A stretch of 64,000 nucleotides of DNA from Pipra filicauda (taxonomy: Eukaryota > Chordata > Aves > Passeriformes > Pipridae). The stretch lies in NCBI RefSeq assembly GCF_003945595.2, contig NW_024104620.1:3839927-3903926 (forward strand). Reading direction: 5' to 3'. Both the position numbers and the translations under genes were made by a program. Below are positions 21,361-32,240 of the stretch, in pieces (position 1 is the first letter of the stretch; every line of letters starts with the position of its first letter). The notes beneath the pieces were generated by a model, which was not told where the DNA came from, searched no databases, and was given only the letters and a program-made list of their open reading frames with translations.

Positions 21361-22820
21361 CTCCTCCATCCCTGGCTTGCAGGGAGCTGTGAACCAGGAC
21401 TCGGAGACTAGCAGACACCAAGGAGAAACAGGGCAACCAGCTACCTGCCTGGCACGCTCGGATGAGCCGGGGCCTCCTTCCCGCTGTATGCCCAGCCCCT
21501 CCAGCTCCCAGCCCTCCCCAGCCCGGCTGGTACACACAGTCAGAAGCAGCTTTTCATGACCCCTTTTGTGCTTTCTGGGCAAGATGTTCTGTTATCCCCC
21601 AAAAGCCTCAGGAGTTACCAGTGTGGGTCTGCCGTTCCCTTTGCACTGTAACATCACACTACCTTGCACTTTCAAGGAGAGGTGCCCAGAGATGATGTAC
21701 CAAACTGGGATCTCACCACCACTGCCCAGCTCAGCATTCCTGGATCGCATTCTCCACTCCCATAACTCATTCGAACTCAGCAGTTCAACCAGGAAGTGGT
21801 TTTGATCCAAAGACACTGAACCAAACACCATCAGACTGGGAATGAGCACACCCAAACTTTCCCATGTGCCCTTAGATATTGCACTGGACAAATTACCTAT
21901 CCCACTCTCAGACATACAAATTCCATGACTGTTTACAGCAGGCACCATCTCTTTACCCACCAGGCACAAGGCACAGAGGACAGTGAGAGGGAGAGGATGG
22001 GAAAGGGCACAGCAAGTCATCAAGGCCGTGTCTGCACTGCAGCTTTCTTGGGTACCTCAGGCTGAGCAGCCCCAGCTCTACAAGGGCTGCAAAACCTTCC
22101 AGAGTAGCTGAACAGAGCCCAGGGCAATCAGGCTGTACCACAGTCTGTGCTGCCCACGCTGTGGCCATCTGGTTTAAAGGCACTGCTGAGCACACCCACG
22201 TGAGCTGTGAGACCTCAGCCTTGGTCAGAGCCCATAGCAGAGGCGGGAGCTGCCAAGCTGTGCCGCTCACCCGACACCGCACAGGCTGTGCTGTCCCTGG
22301 CTACAAACGAGCTCATTCCCCTCCTCTGCACCCTTGGGTGAGCACAAGACCCGAAGATTACCATATTTGAGAGCCTAAGATGCTTAAGGACACCAGAGAT
22401 GACATATCCCAAGGGCAGGAGGGTTAAAAGCCGAGGTTCCCAGCTGCTGGGTGTTTGATACCTGCCCTGGAATATCACCTGATGGACAGCTGACTTCAGT
22501 GGATGGTTTCTGCTCCTTCCCCTGCTCCTTGCCTGCTTTCAGAGCAACTGAGAAGGCACAAATTTGCAAAACTGCCCAGCACCAGGGTCAATTCTGCTGG
22601 CACTGAAGTGGCTAGTCAAACTTCTGGGACTTCAAGGAGATCAGGTTTAGGCAAACACAAAGCACATACAAATCCTACTGAGAGTATTTTCCTGCCATTA
22701 CCTCCCACGTAAGCAATTGCTGGAATTGCCACAGGGAGATTCTGTGATTATGTACAGAAAGGGCATCAATCAGGCCAACTCTCTATTCAGCTGCCTCCCA
22801 TCCATTGAAAGAAGTCTGGG
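21361..22820. other. non-coding, nothing recognised
   Basis: About 1.5 kb of average-composition DNA with short open frames only. No element recognised. Confidence 0.5.
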
Positions 22821-22824
22821 AACG

Positions 22825-23020
22825 TTTGATCTGGAAGTTAGAGCACAGGATTGAGAGGTGGGTGCTCAAGCGCCACTCCCTGCTCTGCCAAAGGCTCATG
22901 AACACCTGTAAATTATTCATTTAACTTTTCCTGTGACTTGATTTCCCCTTTGCTTGAGGAGGGCAATGAGGCTCCTTCGCCTTGCATGAAGTCTGAACTT
23001 TTGCTGATCTTCTCAAGAGG
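22825..23020 (+). repeat. MIR-type SINE relic
   Basis: GGAAGTTAGAGCACAGGATT, then CCACTCCCTGCTCTGCC, CTTGATTTCCCC and GGGCAATGAGGCTCC follow the order of a forward MIR, from head to core to 3' part. It is one of the longest MIR relics in the window. Divergence is high, so edges are approximate. Confidence 0.7.
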
Positions 23021-23480
23021 GTAAAGGGCACTAAACCTGAATTAAATGGCACTATGGTTGTCAGAGCGTGTGCTCATGTTCCACTGCACCATCTTCCAAC
23101 ATAGGATTCTTGAATTTTCTCAAAAAATTCCTTGACTCAGCACATCACCCCCCTTAAAATCCTACACACTCATGAGAAGGAGGTGGAAGAAAGGTGAAAG
23201 GGCTGTAAGCCCATCTCAGCCCCACAGTCCAGACTAACTGCCAAATGCACTCCCGTGTGGGGAGATCTCCAGTGCTCCCCTCCGAGGCCACCACTCCCTA
23301 CAAAAAAGCACAAATTCACACCACCACCTGTATCTGAGAGAGCAGTGGGGAAAAGCATTTAATTTAACTTTCAGGGTGTTAGGATAGGTCAGCAGATTCC
23401 TGACACCACTAAAATTGAAGTGAAATCTGGGTCTTAATGAAGTCACCAGGAGTTCTGCCATCCAGTTCAGCAGAGACACG
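23021..23480. other. non-coding, nothing recognised
   Basis: Average sequence with a modest AT-rich part at 23355-23450 (GCATTTAATTTAACTTTC). No gene or clear repeat. Confidence 0.45.
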
Positions 23481-23499
23481 CTTCGGGTGGATAAGGCAG

Positions 23500-23640
23500 G
23501 TTGTAGCTTTAATGTGTTTTAGCTTATTAGTGTGAATCTGAGGGGCTCTCCAGGGTTTAGCTTGACCAGCTAATACATATCAAAATTAATTTTTACCTTT
23601 TCTACACAAGACTTTTCATAAGGGTTAGCAAACAACTGCT
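23500..23640. promoter_or_regulatory. AT-rich block, weak regulatory candidate
   Basis: TAGCTTTAATGTG, TAGCTTATTAGTG, CAGCTAATAC and CAAAATTAATTTTTACC give several TAAT/ATTA cores within 110 bp. It resembles the stronger blocks elsewhere but lacks a distinctive palindrome or long motif. Confidence 0.3.
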
Positions 23641-24650
23641 CTACACAAATCCTTTTCTTTCTTCCCTGCAAGGAGAAGACCCAGGAGATGAACTCTGCAG
23701 AGACTAGAGAAACAATTTCTGTTTTAAAGCATACATGCTTTGACATCTGGTTTAAAACCAAGCCAGGCCAAAAGGGACTGCAAGTTACTACTCTGCTGGC
23801 TGCCCAGTGGTCTGTATAAAACACAGAGTCGTTTGCCACATCTGTACCCACATCTACCCCCATAAACAGGTCAGAGCAGCTGTGTAAGGCGTGTGAAGTA
23901 ATCTCAGAGAAAATACAAATCTGTGATGGTACTGATAAAAATTTCCCAGCACAGGCAAGAATATGAGATGGACAGAGCCAGGTATTCAGGCCTGAAGCAG
24001 GAAAACCTACAGATGTAGATGAAGCCTAACATGCTTGAAGACTTCCTGCACCTCCAGATTCCTTGCTGGAGCAGAACTGGGGACATCGCCCTCAAAAGTG
24101 CTTGTCTCCCGAAGTATAATGACACATTTCCTGATAAAGCTGACTTCCAGGGGATCTGGCTCACAGACAGTCAAGGCAACAGAGTCAGCTCTGGGCTGAG
24201 CACCCTTGCGATGCAGGGACGCACAAAAACCAACTCGTCAGCACGCTCATCCTTTCAGCAGCTCTGGATGGCTCCCAAATGGGATGTCTGCTGCACCCCG
24301 CCACCCAGCTCTGGGATAAGGCGGCACTCAACTGGAAGAGGAAAGGGCCCCTGAAGAGATGCCTGAGGGATTTGGTGGGCTGGGAACCCGGAAACCGTCT
24401 GGGATGTGGGTGGAGAGATCGGTGCAAAATAGCAGAGCTGTGACACACACACTTTCCATTCATCAAAGTCCAGGGAGAGAAAAAAGCCAGTATTTTCCCT
24501 GCACACATGGGGGAACTGAGGCACTGAGACCACCTGGGGACTCCACTCCAGGAGCTCCAGGAGCCAGTCCAGGCCCAGCCCCTCAGCATGGCAGAGCTTG
24601 ACACCCAACACATCTTTCCTCACAACTCTCCACCAACTGTGTTATCTTAG
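23641..24650. other. non-coding, nothing recognised
   Basis: Average sequence. A short GGGGGAACTGAGGCACTG at 24510-24527 resembles the MIR core and may be another small relic. Confidence 0.45.
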
Positions 24651-24654
24651 TGGC

Positions 24655-24790
24655 ACAAGCAGGGAACTGAGGCACAAATGGGGTAAGAGATTTGCTTTAG
24701 ATCAACACAGAACTTGGCAGAGTAGAGAGCTGAGACAAATCTTAGATCTCCTGAGTCCCAAGATAATGCCTTAACAGCCTCTGTTCATCA
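24655..24790 (-). repeat. MIR-type SINE relic, well preserved
   Basis: The plus strand reads AGGGAACTGAGGCACAAA, GGTAAGAGATTTGCTTTAGA, CAACACAGAACTTGGCAGAG, then ATCTCCTGAGTCCCAAG and ATGCCTTAACAGC, which is the complete reverse-complement order of MIR from core to the tRNA-derived head. It is among the clearest ancient SINE copies here. Confidence 0.8.
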
Positions 24791-25660
24791 GAAAAGACTC
24801 CCAGTTCTGTGATTCAACTAGTTCATTATCCCACCCCAAGAGTTTAAGGAAGATCTCAGTTCTGGCTTTTCTAATCACTAAAAGGAATGATTAAACTAGT
24901 TTCAGACCAGTTCTGAAAGCTGTCAATTATCTGATCCTGCCATGGGCAGGAGGTATGCTCAGCAGGCTGATGGCAATGTTGGATAAATCCCACAGGGATA
25001 TCTCCCACCATAGATCCACAATGTGGACAGGGTTCCTGTGATCTTACCTGGAGATGGAAGAAGAAGAATAGGTGAAGGGGACCACGGCAGTCCCTTTTCA
25101 GCAAGAGGAACACTCCTAAGAGGGACAGAGTTGCACAGAGGCCCTTGGCCAGTGGATGTAGAAGAGCAGCAGGAAGGCCTAGCACAGCAGTTGCCCCCAG
25201 GTCTCTACCTGTTTTAGCTCCTTTGGGCTGACAGACTCCTTTTCCACAGCACCTAAATGCTTGACAGCTTCAACACACAACTGACACAAGGCATGGTGCT
25301 CTTCCCAGCACAGCGGAGTGAGGGACAGAGAGGCAGGGTCCTTGTCTCCAGAGCCCAGGGAGCACTGCTGCATCCACCACTCGTTACAGTCACAATCACA
25401 GACAGCACAGACACTGTCGGGACCAGGGCTTTCCCTCCTGTGCCATGGAGGTGGTCAGTCAGTCTGAGGACCTCCAAAAGGCATCATCCTGTGATCACTG
25501 ACACCCTTCACCCAAAACCAGGAGGTCCCTGAAGCCTTTTGTCACCCCTGTTACCAGCAAAGGTGGCGGGAAGGGCAGCATCGCAGGAGGGGGCAGGAGA
25601 CACAGCGGCAGTGGCATGGGAGAAGAGACAAGCAAGGGCTGGTAAACAACCCCCTCCCGT
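24791..25660. other. non-coding, nothing recognised
   Basis: Average sequence; no gene, repeat or RNA recognised. Confidence 0.5.
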
Positions 25661-25669
25661 CCCCAATCC

Positions 25670-25800
25670 CAGTACTTTGAAGATCCGTGTGTTTTGAATT
25701 TAATTTTGATTTTCTCGACTTCAGCAGATTAAAGTTGAAATAACCTACAAATTACTTAATGTGTTGTAAATCTTCTGAAATTAAGGCCTAATGGGTAACA
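25670..25800. promoter_or_regulatory. candidate conserved non-coding element
   Basis: AT-rich, motif-dense block: TTGAATTTAATTTTGATTTT, GCAGATTAAAGTTG, CAAATTACTTAATGTG, TTGTAAATC, GAAATTAAGG and CCTAATGGG. Multiple TAAT/ATTA cores at short spacing with crisp GC-rich edges on both sides. Confidence 0.4.
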
Positions 25801-26435
25801 CATGTCGGCAGGCAGGAGACACAGAGGGGAAGCTGGGTTTCTCACCAGCACGAGGAATGCTGTGGGGATGTGAGCCAAAGGAGAGGGGGCTGGGGCAGGG
25901 GATGTGGAGTTGCAGCCCTTTCCCACAAGCCTCCCGGTGCCCACCTTGCCTTTGGGTTGGAGCCACCCCTGATCCATGGTATCCACACCTCCTGGCAAGG
26001 GGGACAGCGGCCAGAGGGGCCATGGTGGGAGGGCACTGAAGGAACTGGGAGGCAGGATGCTGGTGAGCCAGCAAGGGGCACAGACACCAGAGAAAACCCA
26101 CTTTAACACCTCATTTCCCACCTGCCCTCACTGGTCAGCCCTTCGGTGTCCCCTACACAGCTCGTAGATCCCAGCTGCCAAACAAGATGCCCCTTCACAC
26201 CAGCATCTGCCTGCGGGGACCTTGGGAACAGCTCCACCACTTTCTGCACGGGATGCCTTGGCATGGGGGGCTTGGCTGAGCCGGGAGCTCTCCCTGTTCC
26301 CAGGGCCTGCCCTCTCCATGCACCTGTCTCACCGGCCCCTGCGCCGGGCGGCCCCGGCTCCTCTCCCACACAAGCCGCCAGCTCTCCCGCTGCTCCTGCC
26401 TGCTTGGGTTCCCCCTCCCCTCCCTCCTCTTCAGC
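25801..26435. other. GC-rich non-coding, nothing recognised
   Basis: Average to GC-rich sequence between two AT-rich blocks. Frames of up to 145 codons on both strands show no domain. Confidence 0.5.
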
Positions 26436-26439
26436 AGAT

Positions 26440-26745
26440 TTCTCTCAAGTGCGCTGCCATATGGTTCCAGTTAAGCCCCATATTTTTTCTTGTCGATTGA
26501 AAAGACACACTTTCCTCTGTGCCAGACAGTTTACAGATTGCTCCGTTGGCTCAATTTCTTATTGGATTTCTCAAAAAAACTGACATTTTAAATTAATTTA
26601 CAGCCACAACAAAAAGAGTTCAGAATTTTAATGGTGTTGTAAGTAATTTTTAGGTAATCCGCTCCAGATTTTGATATTAACCTTTGAATCGGGAGTTCAG
26701 GCAGCTACTATGTTACAGCACTTTAGCCGGGCTGGGTTTTGGGGA
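26440..26745. promoter_or_regulatory. candidate conserved non-coding element beside CpG island
   Basis: A 300-bp AT-rich block containing CCATATGG (palindrome), GTCGATTGAAAAG, a TTATTGGATT inverted CCAAT box, CATTTTAAATTAATTTAC, GAATTTTAATGG, GTAAGTAATTTTTAGG, GTAATCCGC and TGATATTAACCTTTG. It ends directly at the strongest CpG island. That layout resembles either a promoter-proximal enhancer or the AT-rich shoulder of a developmental CpG island. Confidence 0.45.
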
Positions 26746-26754
26746 GGGGGGGAG

Positions 26755-27320
26755 GTAATTTACTGGGTGGCAGCCCGTGAGCCGGGGCGGCTGGGAAAGC
26801 ACACGGCAGTGGCGCTGGGGAGGCCACGCGGGCGCGCGTTGGCGGTGGCGTGTGCGCGGCGACATGTGGGCACAGATGTGCACGGGCATGTGCGCGCCCG
26901 CCGTGCGTGCCAAGGGCGGCGGGCGCGTGTGGGAGCCGCCCGAGGATGGGCAGCACCCGGGCCCGGGGCCTGGCTGTGGGCTCACACCTCCGCACGGGTG
27001 TCAGCACGCGTGGGCAGGAGCGTGGGGAGCCCAACCTGCGGCTGGGATGATCCTCCAGGAAGCGGGAGCGGAGGCGGCTGGGTGGGTGGGTGGGAGGCGG
27101 GTGAGCGCGGTGGCACGTGCAGTGTGCCCGCAGCCAGGGCCCATCCTGGCAGCCACGGCCTCCCCACGGCCCTGCATCCGCTCACAGGGCCCGGGTGCGG
27201 GTCATGGACACGGCCTTGCCACCTCCGCGCCCTTCCTCTGCCAGGGCCACATCCAGCACAGCCACCGCCGCTCCCCGGCCGTGAGCCTGCTCTCAGCCAA
27301 CCTCACACCTGAGTGCTGCT
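26755..27320. promoter_or_regulatory. CpG island, strongest in window
   Basis: Very dense CG dinucleotides over more than 250 bp (26770-27060, with words such as CACGCGGGCGCGCGTTGGCG and GGCGGGCGCGTGTGGG), thinning out towards 27320. Such density is far above the local background and implies protection from methylation, usually at a promoter or Polycomb-type regulatory island. No TATA box, convincing splice donor or coding first exon is visible. Frames of 195-213 codons through it are explained by stop-codon depletion. Confidence 0.65.
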
Positions 27321-27469
27321 CTCCTTCCCTTCTCGGTGCCAGCCCCCACCAGGTCACTCACTAGGGCCACCCTCGAAGTCTAAAGCCCAAAGGTAAGGGA
27401 CGCTCTGCCAAGCGCTGCACAAAAGGGGCAGCGGCACGAGGAGTTCTGCATGGAAGAGCGAGGTGTCTC

Positions 27470-27790
27470 TCTCTGAAGGAAAGCAACTCACTTGGGATTA
27501 GAAACAACACAAGGAAAAAGCCAGAGATACTGAAAATGCCCAGGGGAGGGGAGAGGGAAGAAGAGAAAAAAGCAGAAGGAATGAGAGAGAACAACTAAAA
27601 GAGAGAGAAATGAAAGAAGGAAATTAAGCGGCAAACAACAGCAGCAAAAGAAAGAAAAAGCAAATGAGAGAGCAAACAACTGAGAGAACAAATTGAGGAA
27701 GAAGGGAAGGAAATTAACAAATAATTAAGAACAAATGAATGAAAGAACCGAGACAGAGTGACGGAGATACAAAGCAACAAAGTGAAGGAG
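27470..27790. repeat. polypurine (A/G-rich) tract
   Basis: About 320 bp in which the plus strand is almost all A and G, with AAC/AGC interruptions (GAGAGAGAAATGAAAGAAGG, AAGAAAGAAAAAGC, GAGGAAGAAGGGAAGG). Several CAA/AAT words break strict periodicity. Long mirror-like purine tracts can form triplex DNA. Confidence 0.75.
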
Positions 27791-29090
27791 CCGGCATCCC
27801 TCCTCCCCTGCCCCGGCCAGCAGTTCCCGTGCCTGGAACCGCAGTGCCAACAAATGGGATTTGCAGAGAGCTGGCAGCCTTCACGAGCCCCCTCAGATCC
27901 CGGCTCCAGCAGCAGCCAAGGGACCCGGCCACCCGTGGAGCAACACGCCGCCGGCACCTTCTCCGGAGGCTGGATGGGACACATCCATCCTCAGCCTCTC
28001 CCCAGCCACAGCCAAGGTGCCAGGGTTAGCAAAACGCCTGGCATGCCCCTGGCTTGCTGCCACAGACCCTCACATCCCATTTCCCTTTATCATTTGCTCT
28101 GCCTGGAAATCCCTTTCCACTTTCCAGCTGCATATGGGCAGCAAAGCCCCTGTGCCACCCTGAGCTGTGTTACCACCGTGCAATTGCCAAACCAACCGAG
28201 ACAAAAGGGGAAGGGGGGGCCTGAGTACGGAGCAGCAGCCTCGCCAACATTTTACTAAGCTCTGGCACAGAGCAGACGGTGGCTGGATATGGTGCCAACT
28301 TACTACAAGAGCGGATTTTTAACATTCCTCCCCTCCAGGAGTCACTCGAGGCAGCCAGGGAACCTCAAGCAGAGAGATGTGAAGACAACAACGGCAGCCT
28401 GAGGTCTGCTCTGCTCGGAAACCCTGCCATGGGACAGAAGTGACAGCAAGCACCATCTTCTGGAGCACAGGCCGTGGGCACCTGCACAGGTGGGAGCAGT
28501 CCAGCCAAGACTGGCTGCACGCACTGCCCAGGTACGGACTCTGGGGTATGCCCAGGCTGTTGTCTCACAAGACTTGGGAAGACTTCAGGATGTATGGAGA
28601 AAAACAACAAAGTCATAAAAGCTGAGGCGTAACGGCCCAGCAGCACTGAGGTGCTCCAAAGAGCAGAAGGGATGACAGGAGAGGCACCAACACCTGGTGG
28701 GTCCTGCACACCCACCAGGGAGGAGGGGAGGGGCAAGGGATGGGAGGAGCAGAGGAGATGCTCCCTTTGGTTGCTCTCAGTGGCCCCTGGACCCCAGGCC
28801 ATGGGAGGGGGGGTCCATCCCGCTCCCCTAACTCTGCCCTTGCCCCGTGCCACCAAGCTGTGACCTCCAGCTCGATTGCTAAGCAGAGCTGTCTCTTCCC
28901 AGCCACGCCACCTCCTTCGCTCCTGCAAGAACCTCTGGGATTCACCCACCTCCCTGCCAGCCCAGGAGTTCACAGGAGCGCCAAGTCACTTCCTGGTCCT
29001 ACATCCTGCAAGACACGGCAGTGGCTGATAGTGCTGATCAAACCTGGCGCGGAGCCACACGCAAGGACAATGTGCCACGTTCGGATCCAC
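27791..29090. other. non-coding, nothing recognised
   Basis: Average to GC-rich sequence. Overlapping minus- and plus-strand frames of 160-200 codons near 28365-29234 lack recognisable domains. Confidence 0.5.
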
Positions 29091-29092
29091 CG

Positions 29093-29285
29093 GGCACAGC
29101 GCCACGGGCAGAGGGACTCAGATGCCCCTCGGCACCGTGCCAGGCGTGGGGGGGATTCAGATGCCCCCCCTGGCGCTGTGCCAAACTGGGGGGGAAGGGC
29201 TGGATGCCCCCTTTGGCACGATGCCGGGTGCTGAGGGATTCTCCCTGTGGCACCCTGCCAGCGGGAAGAGGGACCCTGCAGCCTG
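29093..29285. repeat. degenerate ~40-bp minisatellite, five units
   Basis: Five head-to-tail units beginning with GGCACNNTGCC-like words start at 29093, 29131, 29172, 29215 and 29249 (unit lengths 38, 41, 43, 34 and about 36). Each continues with a G-rich stretch and most end with GATGCCCC. Each unit starts with a small GGCAC/GTGCC-type inverted repeat. Divergence between units shows the array is old. Confidence 0.8.
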
Positions 29286-29499
29286 GGTCCAGGCTCAGGG
29301 AAGTTGTGGGATGGAGGACTGGCCTTCTCCCGTTCCCGTAGCAGCCCTGCGCGGCGAAGGCGCCTGCATTTCGCTAAGGCGGCGAGCATCCGAGCCGGCT
29401 GACGAGTCCCGGTGACAGGGATCCCTGAGAGCTCCCTGCTCGGGGCTCCTCGGCAGCGGGGCTGCCCTGCCACTCAGAGCACCCCTCGCAGGCTGCCTC
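29286..29499. other. CG-rich spacer, nothing recognised
   Basis: Sequence with moderate CG density (29340-29480) between the minisatellite and an AT-richer block. No gene seen. Confidence 0.45.
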
Positions 29500-29720
29500 G
29501 CCAGTGATTGACTGGGGAAAGTTGCTATGACGACCTTGGTTTGAAAAAACCCTCAGTAGTTGCCAACTATTTGTGTTGTTGTTTTACAACTGTGGCCAGT
29601 GTCACATGAGCAGGAGCCGGCTGGGGGCCTGGGGACACAAAAGCGAATGGCTTTTTAATGGAGTGTCCTGCCAGCGCTTGAAGACTCAATAAAGAGGAGC
29701 TGGCGAGACCCCTCCGTGCG
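29500..29720. promoter_or_regulatory. candidate conserved element with X-box-like site
   Basis: Opens with GTGATTGACTGG, then GTTGCTATGACGAC (29521-29534; 11 of 14 to the RFX X-box), GGTTTGAAAAAACC (a 14-bp imperfect palindrome), GTTGTTGTTTTACAAC (GTTG arms) and ACTCAATAAAGAGG. Motif density and retained CG dinucleotides suggest a regulatory element. Confidence 0.4.
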
Positions 29721-30400
29721 GAAGGCCCCGCGCACGGGGCCAGGGCCTCTTTGTAGAGCCGCGGCCGGGGTGGGAAAGTTTGGAGGAATCAGAAGAAAAG
29801 CCTCCCCCCGCAGCCCGGGCTCACAGCGCTGTCTCCCTGGGGATGGGTCCGTCCCCAGCTGGCCGTGGAAGTCTCAATGGAGCTCGCTCCGGGCACCTGT
29901 CTTGCCCAGGGCCGGTGCTGCCCAGGATGGCGGAGTCTTGGAAGGATGTGGGAAGGTGCAGGAGGGAACACAAAGGGTTTTCCTGGGAGCTGCTTTGGAG
30001 CAGGAGGAAGATAGTTCAAAGAGCTGGAAGGGAGAAAACAGGCAAAGGAGGAGGAGTGGGAGATCCCCACCGCTCCCAGGAGCTGTCTCTGCCATGGCCA
30101 GACCCTGACCGGGGCTGTGCCGGAGCTGGAATACGCGCAGGCTCCCAGGTCTGAGCTTGGGAGCAGATGCCCCTCTCAGTGGGAAGAGCCCCAGGAGCAG
30201 TTTTAGGGGGCAAGCTGGCAGCAAGAACAGCCAGCTGCAAAGGGCACTTGGGCACTTTGGGGCACAGAAGCTCCTTCTGAACTGGAAAGCAAGGGGAAGG
30301 ACAGGCCAGGGGTGCAGGGAAATGTGCAGGGCTCAAAGGATGCTCTTCCCAACCCTGTGCGATTCTCACAGACCTCTCCGACTCCAGGGCCTTTTCTTAC
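29721..30400. other. CG-rich to average non-coding, nothing recognised
   Basis: The left 120 bp are moderately CG-rich (GCCGCGGCCGGGG); the rest is average. No gene, repeat or RNA recognised. Confidence 0.5.
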
Positions 30401-30401
30401 A

Positions 30402-30470
30402 GAAGCTATAATTATATTACAGAGTTCCTGTGTAAGCTACTGAGCTTTATTAATTAATCCTGCTTGGTCT
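30402..30470. promoter_or_regulatory. small homeodomain-site-rich core
   Basis: CTATAATTATATTAC and TTTATTAATTAATCCTG within 60 bp give overlapping TTAATTAA (palindrome) and TAATCC (30455-30460) cores. Confidence 0.3.
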
Positions 30471-31890
30471 CACCCCAGCCAGAGCCTTGGCCTCGTGCAG
30501 AGATGTGGAATTTTCCAGGAAAACTTGAAAATCGTCATCAAGGAGAAGAAAATGTTTGCACTCAACCTTTAAAGTGTAAGGTGGAGAAAGGGCTCATTTC
30601 TCTGATTCAGCTGTGAGGTGGGAAGAGGCAGTGAATGCACGGTACGGATCTGAGGTGTCTCTGACCAGAATCAGCATGGAATTTTCCCAGAGAAGCCCCT
30701 GAAGACGAAAATTTGGTTTGGGGATTCCTAACTGCAGACTTGGATAGGGATAAAGGAGAGGCTTAAAAGCACACCTAGCTGTAACTCCCTCTGAGCTCTC
30801 AGTTAAGCATTCTCAGTCCAGAGAAGTTCAGCCCACAGAGCCAGCAGAACAGAGGAGAGGGAGGCCCCATTAGCTTTTGGATGGTCTGAAACAGGCTTAT
30901 TCCTCAAATGACATGGGAGCAGACATGGAACGAGGCAGAAATCACCAGGCAGACGTGGAAGCAGCTGAAACTCGGCCGCTCTAAAGGGGTTTTGCTTAGG
31001 GATATGAGAGTCTGTTGGAACCCCAAACTGAGATGGAACCTGGAGAACTCCACAGACTATAAAATTAAAGATGTTACCTGATGTCATGGCATGTAATGGG
31101 GAACTAATGCTCTCAGACTGACTCACCTTTCCCAACTTTCATCAGGCCATCACAGAGAGGAGGGAGCAGCACTGCCTGTAGCCTGTGCATCCCCCCTCAC
31201 TCCTTGCCCAGGCATTTGTACCTGTGGAGAACGTACTTGCCTGCCTAGAAGCTGGTCTTGGTGGACAGGCACAGACACTGCCCACCCTGTTGCAAGCTAC
31301 AGCTGCAAAACAAGAGGCCAGAGCCTCTACAAGGATCACACAGAAAAGTGTAGCTTCAAAAAGCAGTGGTAGTTTTTGTCTGCGGTGGCCAGGATGAGTA
31401 AAAGGCTCACTTGATGAAAGTATCCTACTTCAGAGCTCAGGGAATGACTCTCCTTCCTTCTCCACACTGAACACTCCCTGTACACCAGAGGTTTAGCACC
31501 TCACCACGCTCTGCTCATGGGAGGGTTCTGCACACCCCTGGAACCACGACTGAATCCTTCAGAAACACATTCCAAGGTGCCCACCCACACCCCTGCACAC
31601 GCAGCAGGGGCAGTTGTGCACACGCCTGCGCACAGGCACGTTTTCCTACCTGCTCCTGACTCCTATCAGTCATGCTGATGAAACTCTACCACTTAAGAAA
31701 CGGCAGCAAAGCAGCAAAAACACAAACAAACTCGCCCCAAATGGAGACGTCCCTCCTCAGCACACTCTACCCACCCACAGTGCCTGGGATCCTGAGCGTG
31801 TCTAGTTCCGTCCCGGCTTAATCTCTTGCCCTAAATTAGGTAAACTCACTCCATCCACGAGCCACTGGCTTCTACTTCCATCTTGGAAAA
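30471..31890. other. non-coding, nothing recognised
   Basis: About 1.4 kb of average sequence with no recognisable gene, repeat family or structured element. Confidence 0.5.
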
Positions 31891-31894
31891 GTAA

Positions 31895-32240
31895 AGGTGA
31901 CTCAGTGATCAACAAAATAAATGAAAACAGAGAAAAAGGCACTAATTGGTGAGCACCTGCCTGGAAGGGATGGGAAAAATATCCCCCTCAAAAAAAAAAA
32001 CCTCTAGGAAAACAAAATGCACCGACATCTTTTTATTTTGTTTTTTTCGGTAATTATACTAAAGATGAAAAACTCATAATAAACATCTCCCAGTCCCCAC
32101 CTGCTAACAGTAATTATAATAGACTCAACAATAAATGGTAAAGCAGAGCAGTGCTGCATCTCGGGAATTCTCTAGGGTATGTGGATTAGCTCGGAAAGCC
32201 TGAATGATTAAAATACACTAATTAAAATTTTGTGTTCCTT
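31895..32240. promoter_or_regulatory. long AT-rich candidate enhancer
   Basis: Motif-dense AT-rich block: GCACTAATTGG, CGGTAATTATAC, CTCATAATAAAC, CAGTAATTATAATAG, CAACAATAAATGG, GTGGATTAGC, GAATGATTAAAATAC and CACTAATTAAAATTTTG. At least eight TAAT/ATTA cores are spread over 340 bp, with an A run near 31989. Density exceeds that of ordinary sequence around it. Confidence 0.4.

Noticed and set aside
26671..27364. 195- and 213-codon plus-strand frames in the 26.8 kb CpG island
   Set aside because: Two different frames are open over the same bases and the translation is low-complexity Gly/Arg/Ala; explained by composition.
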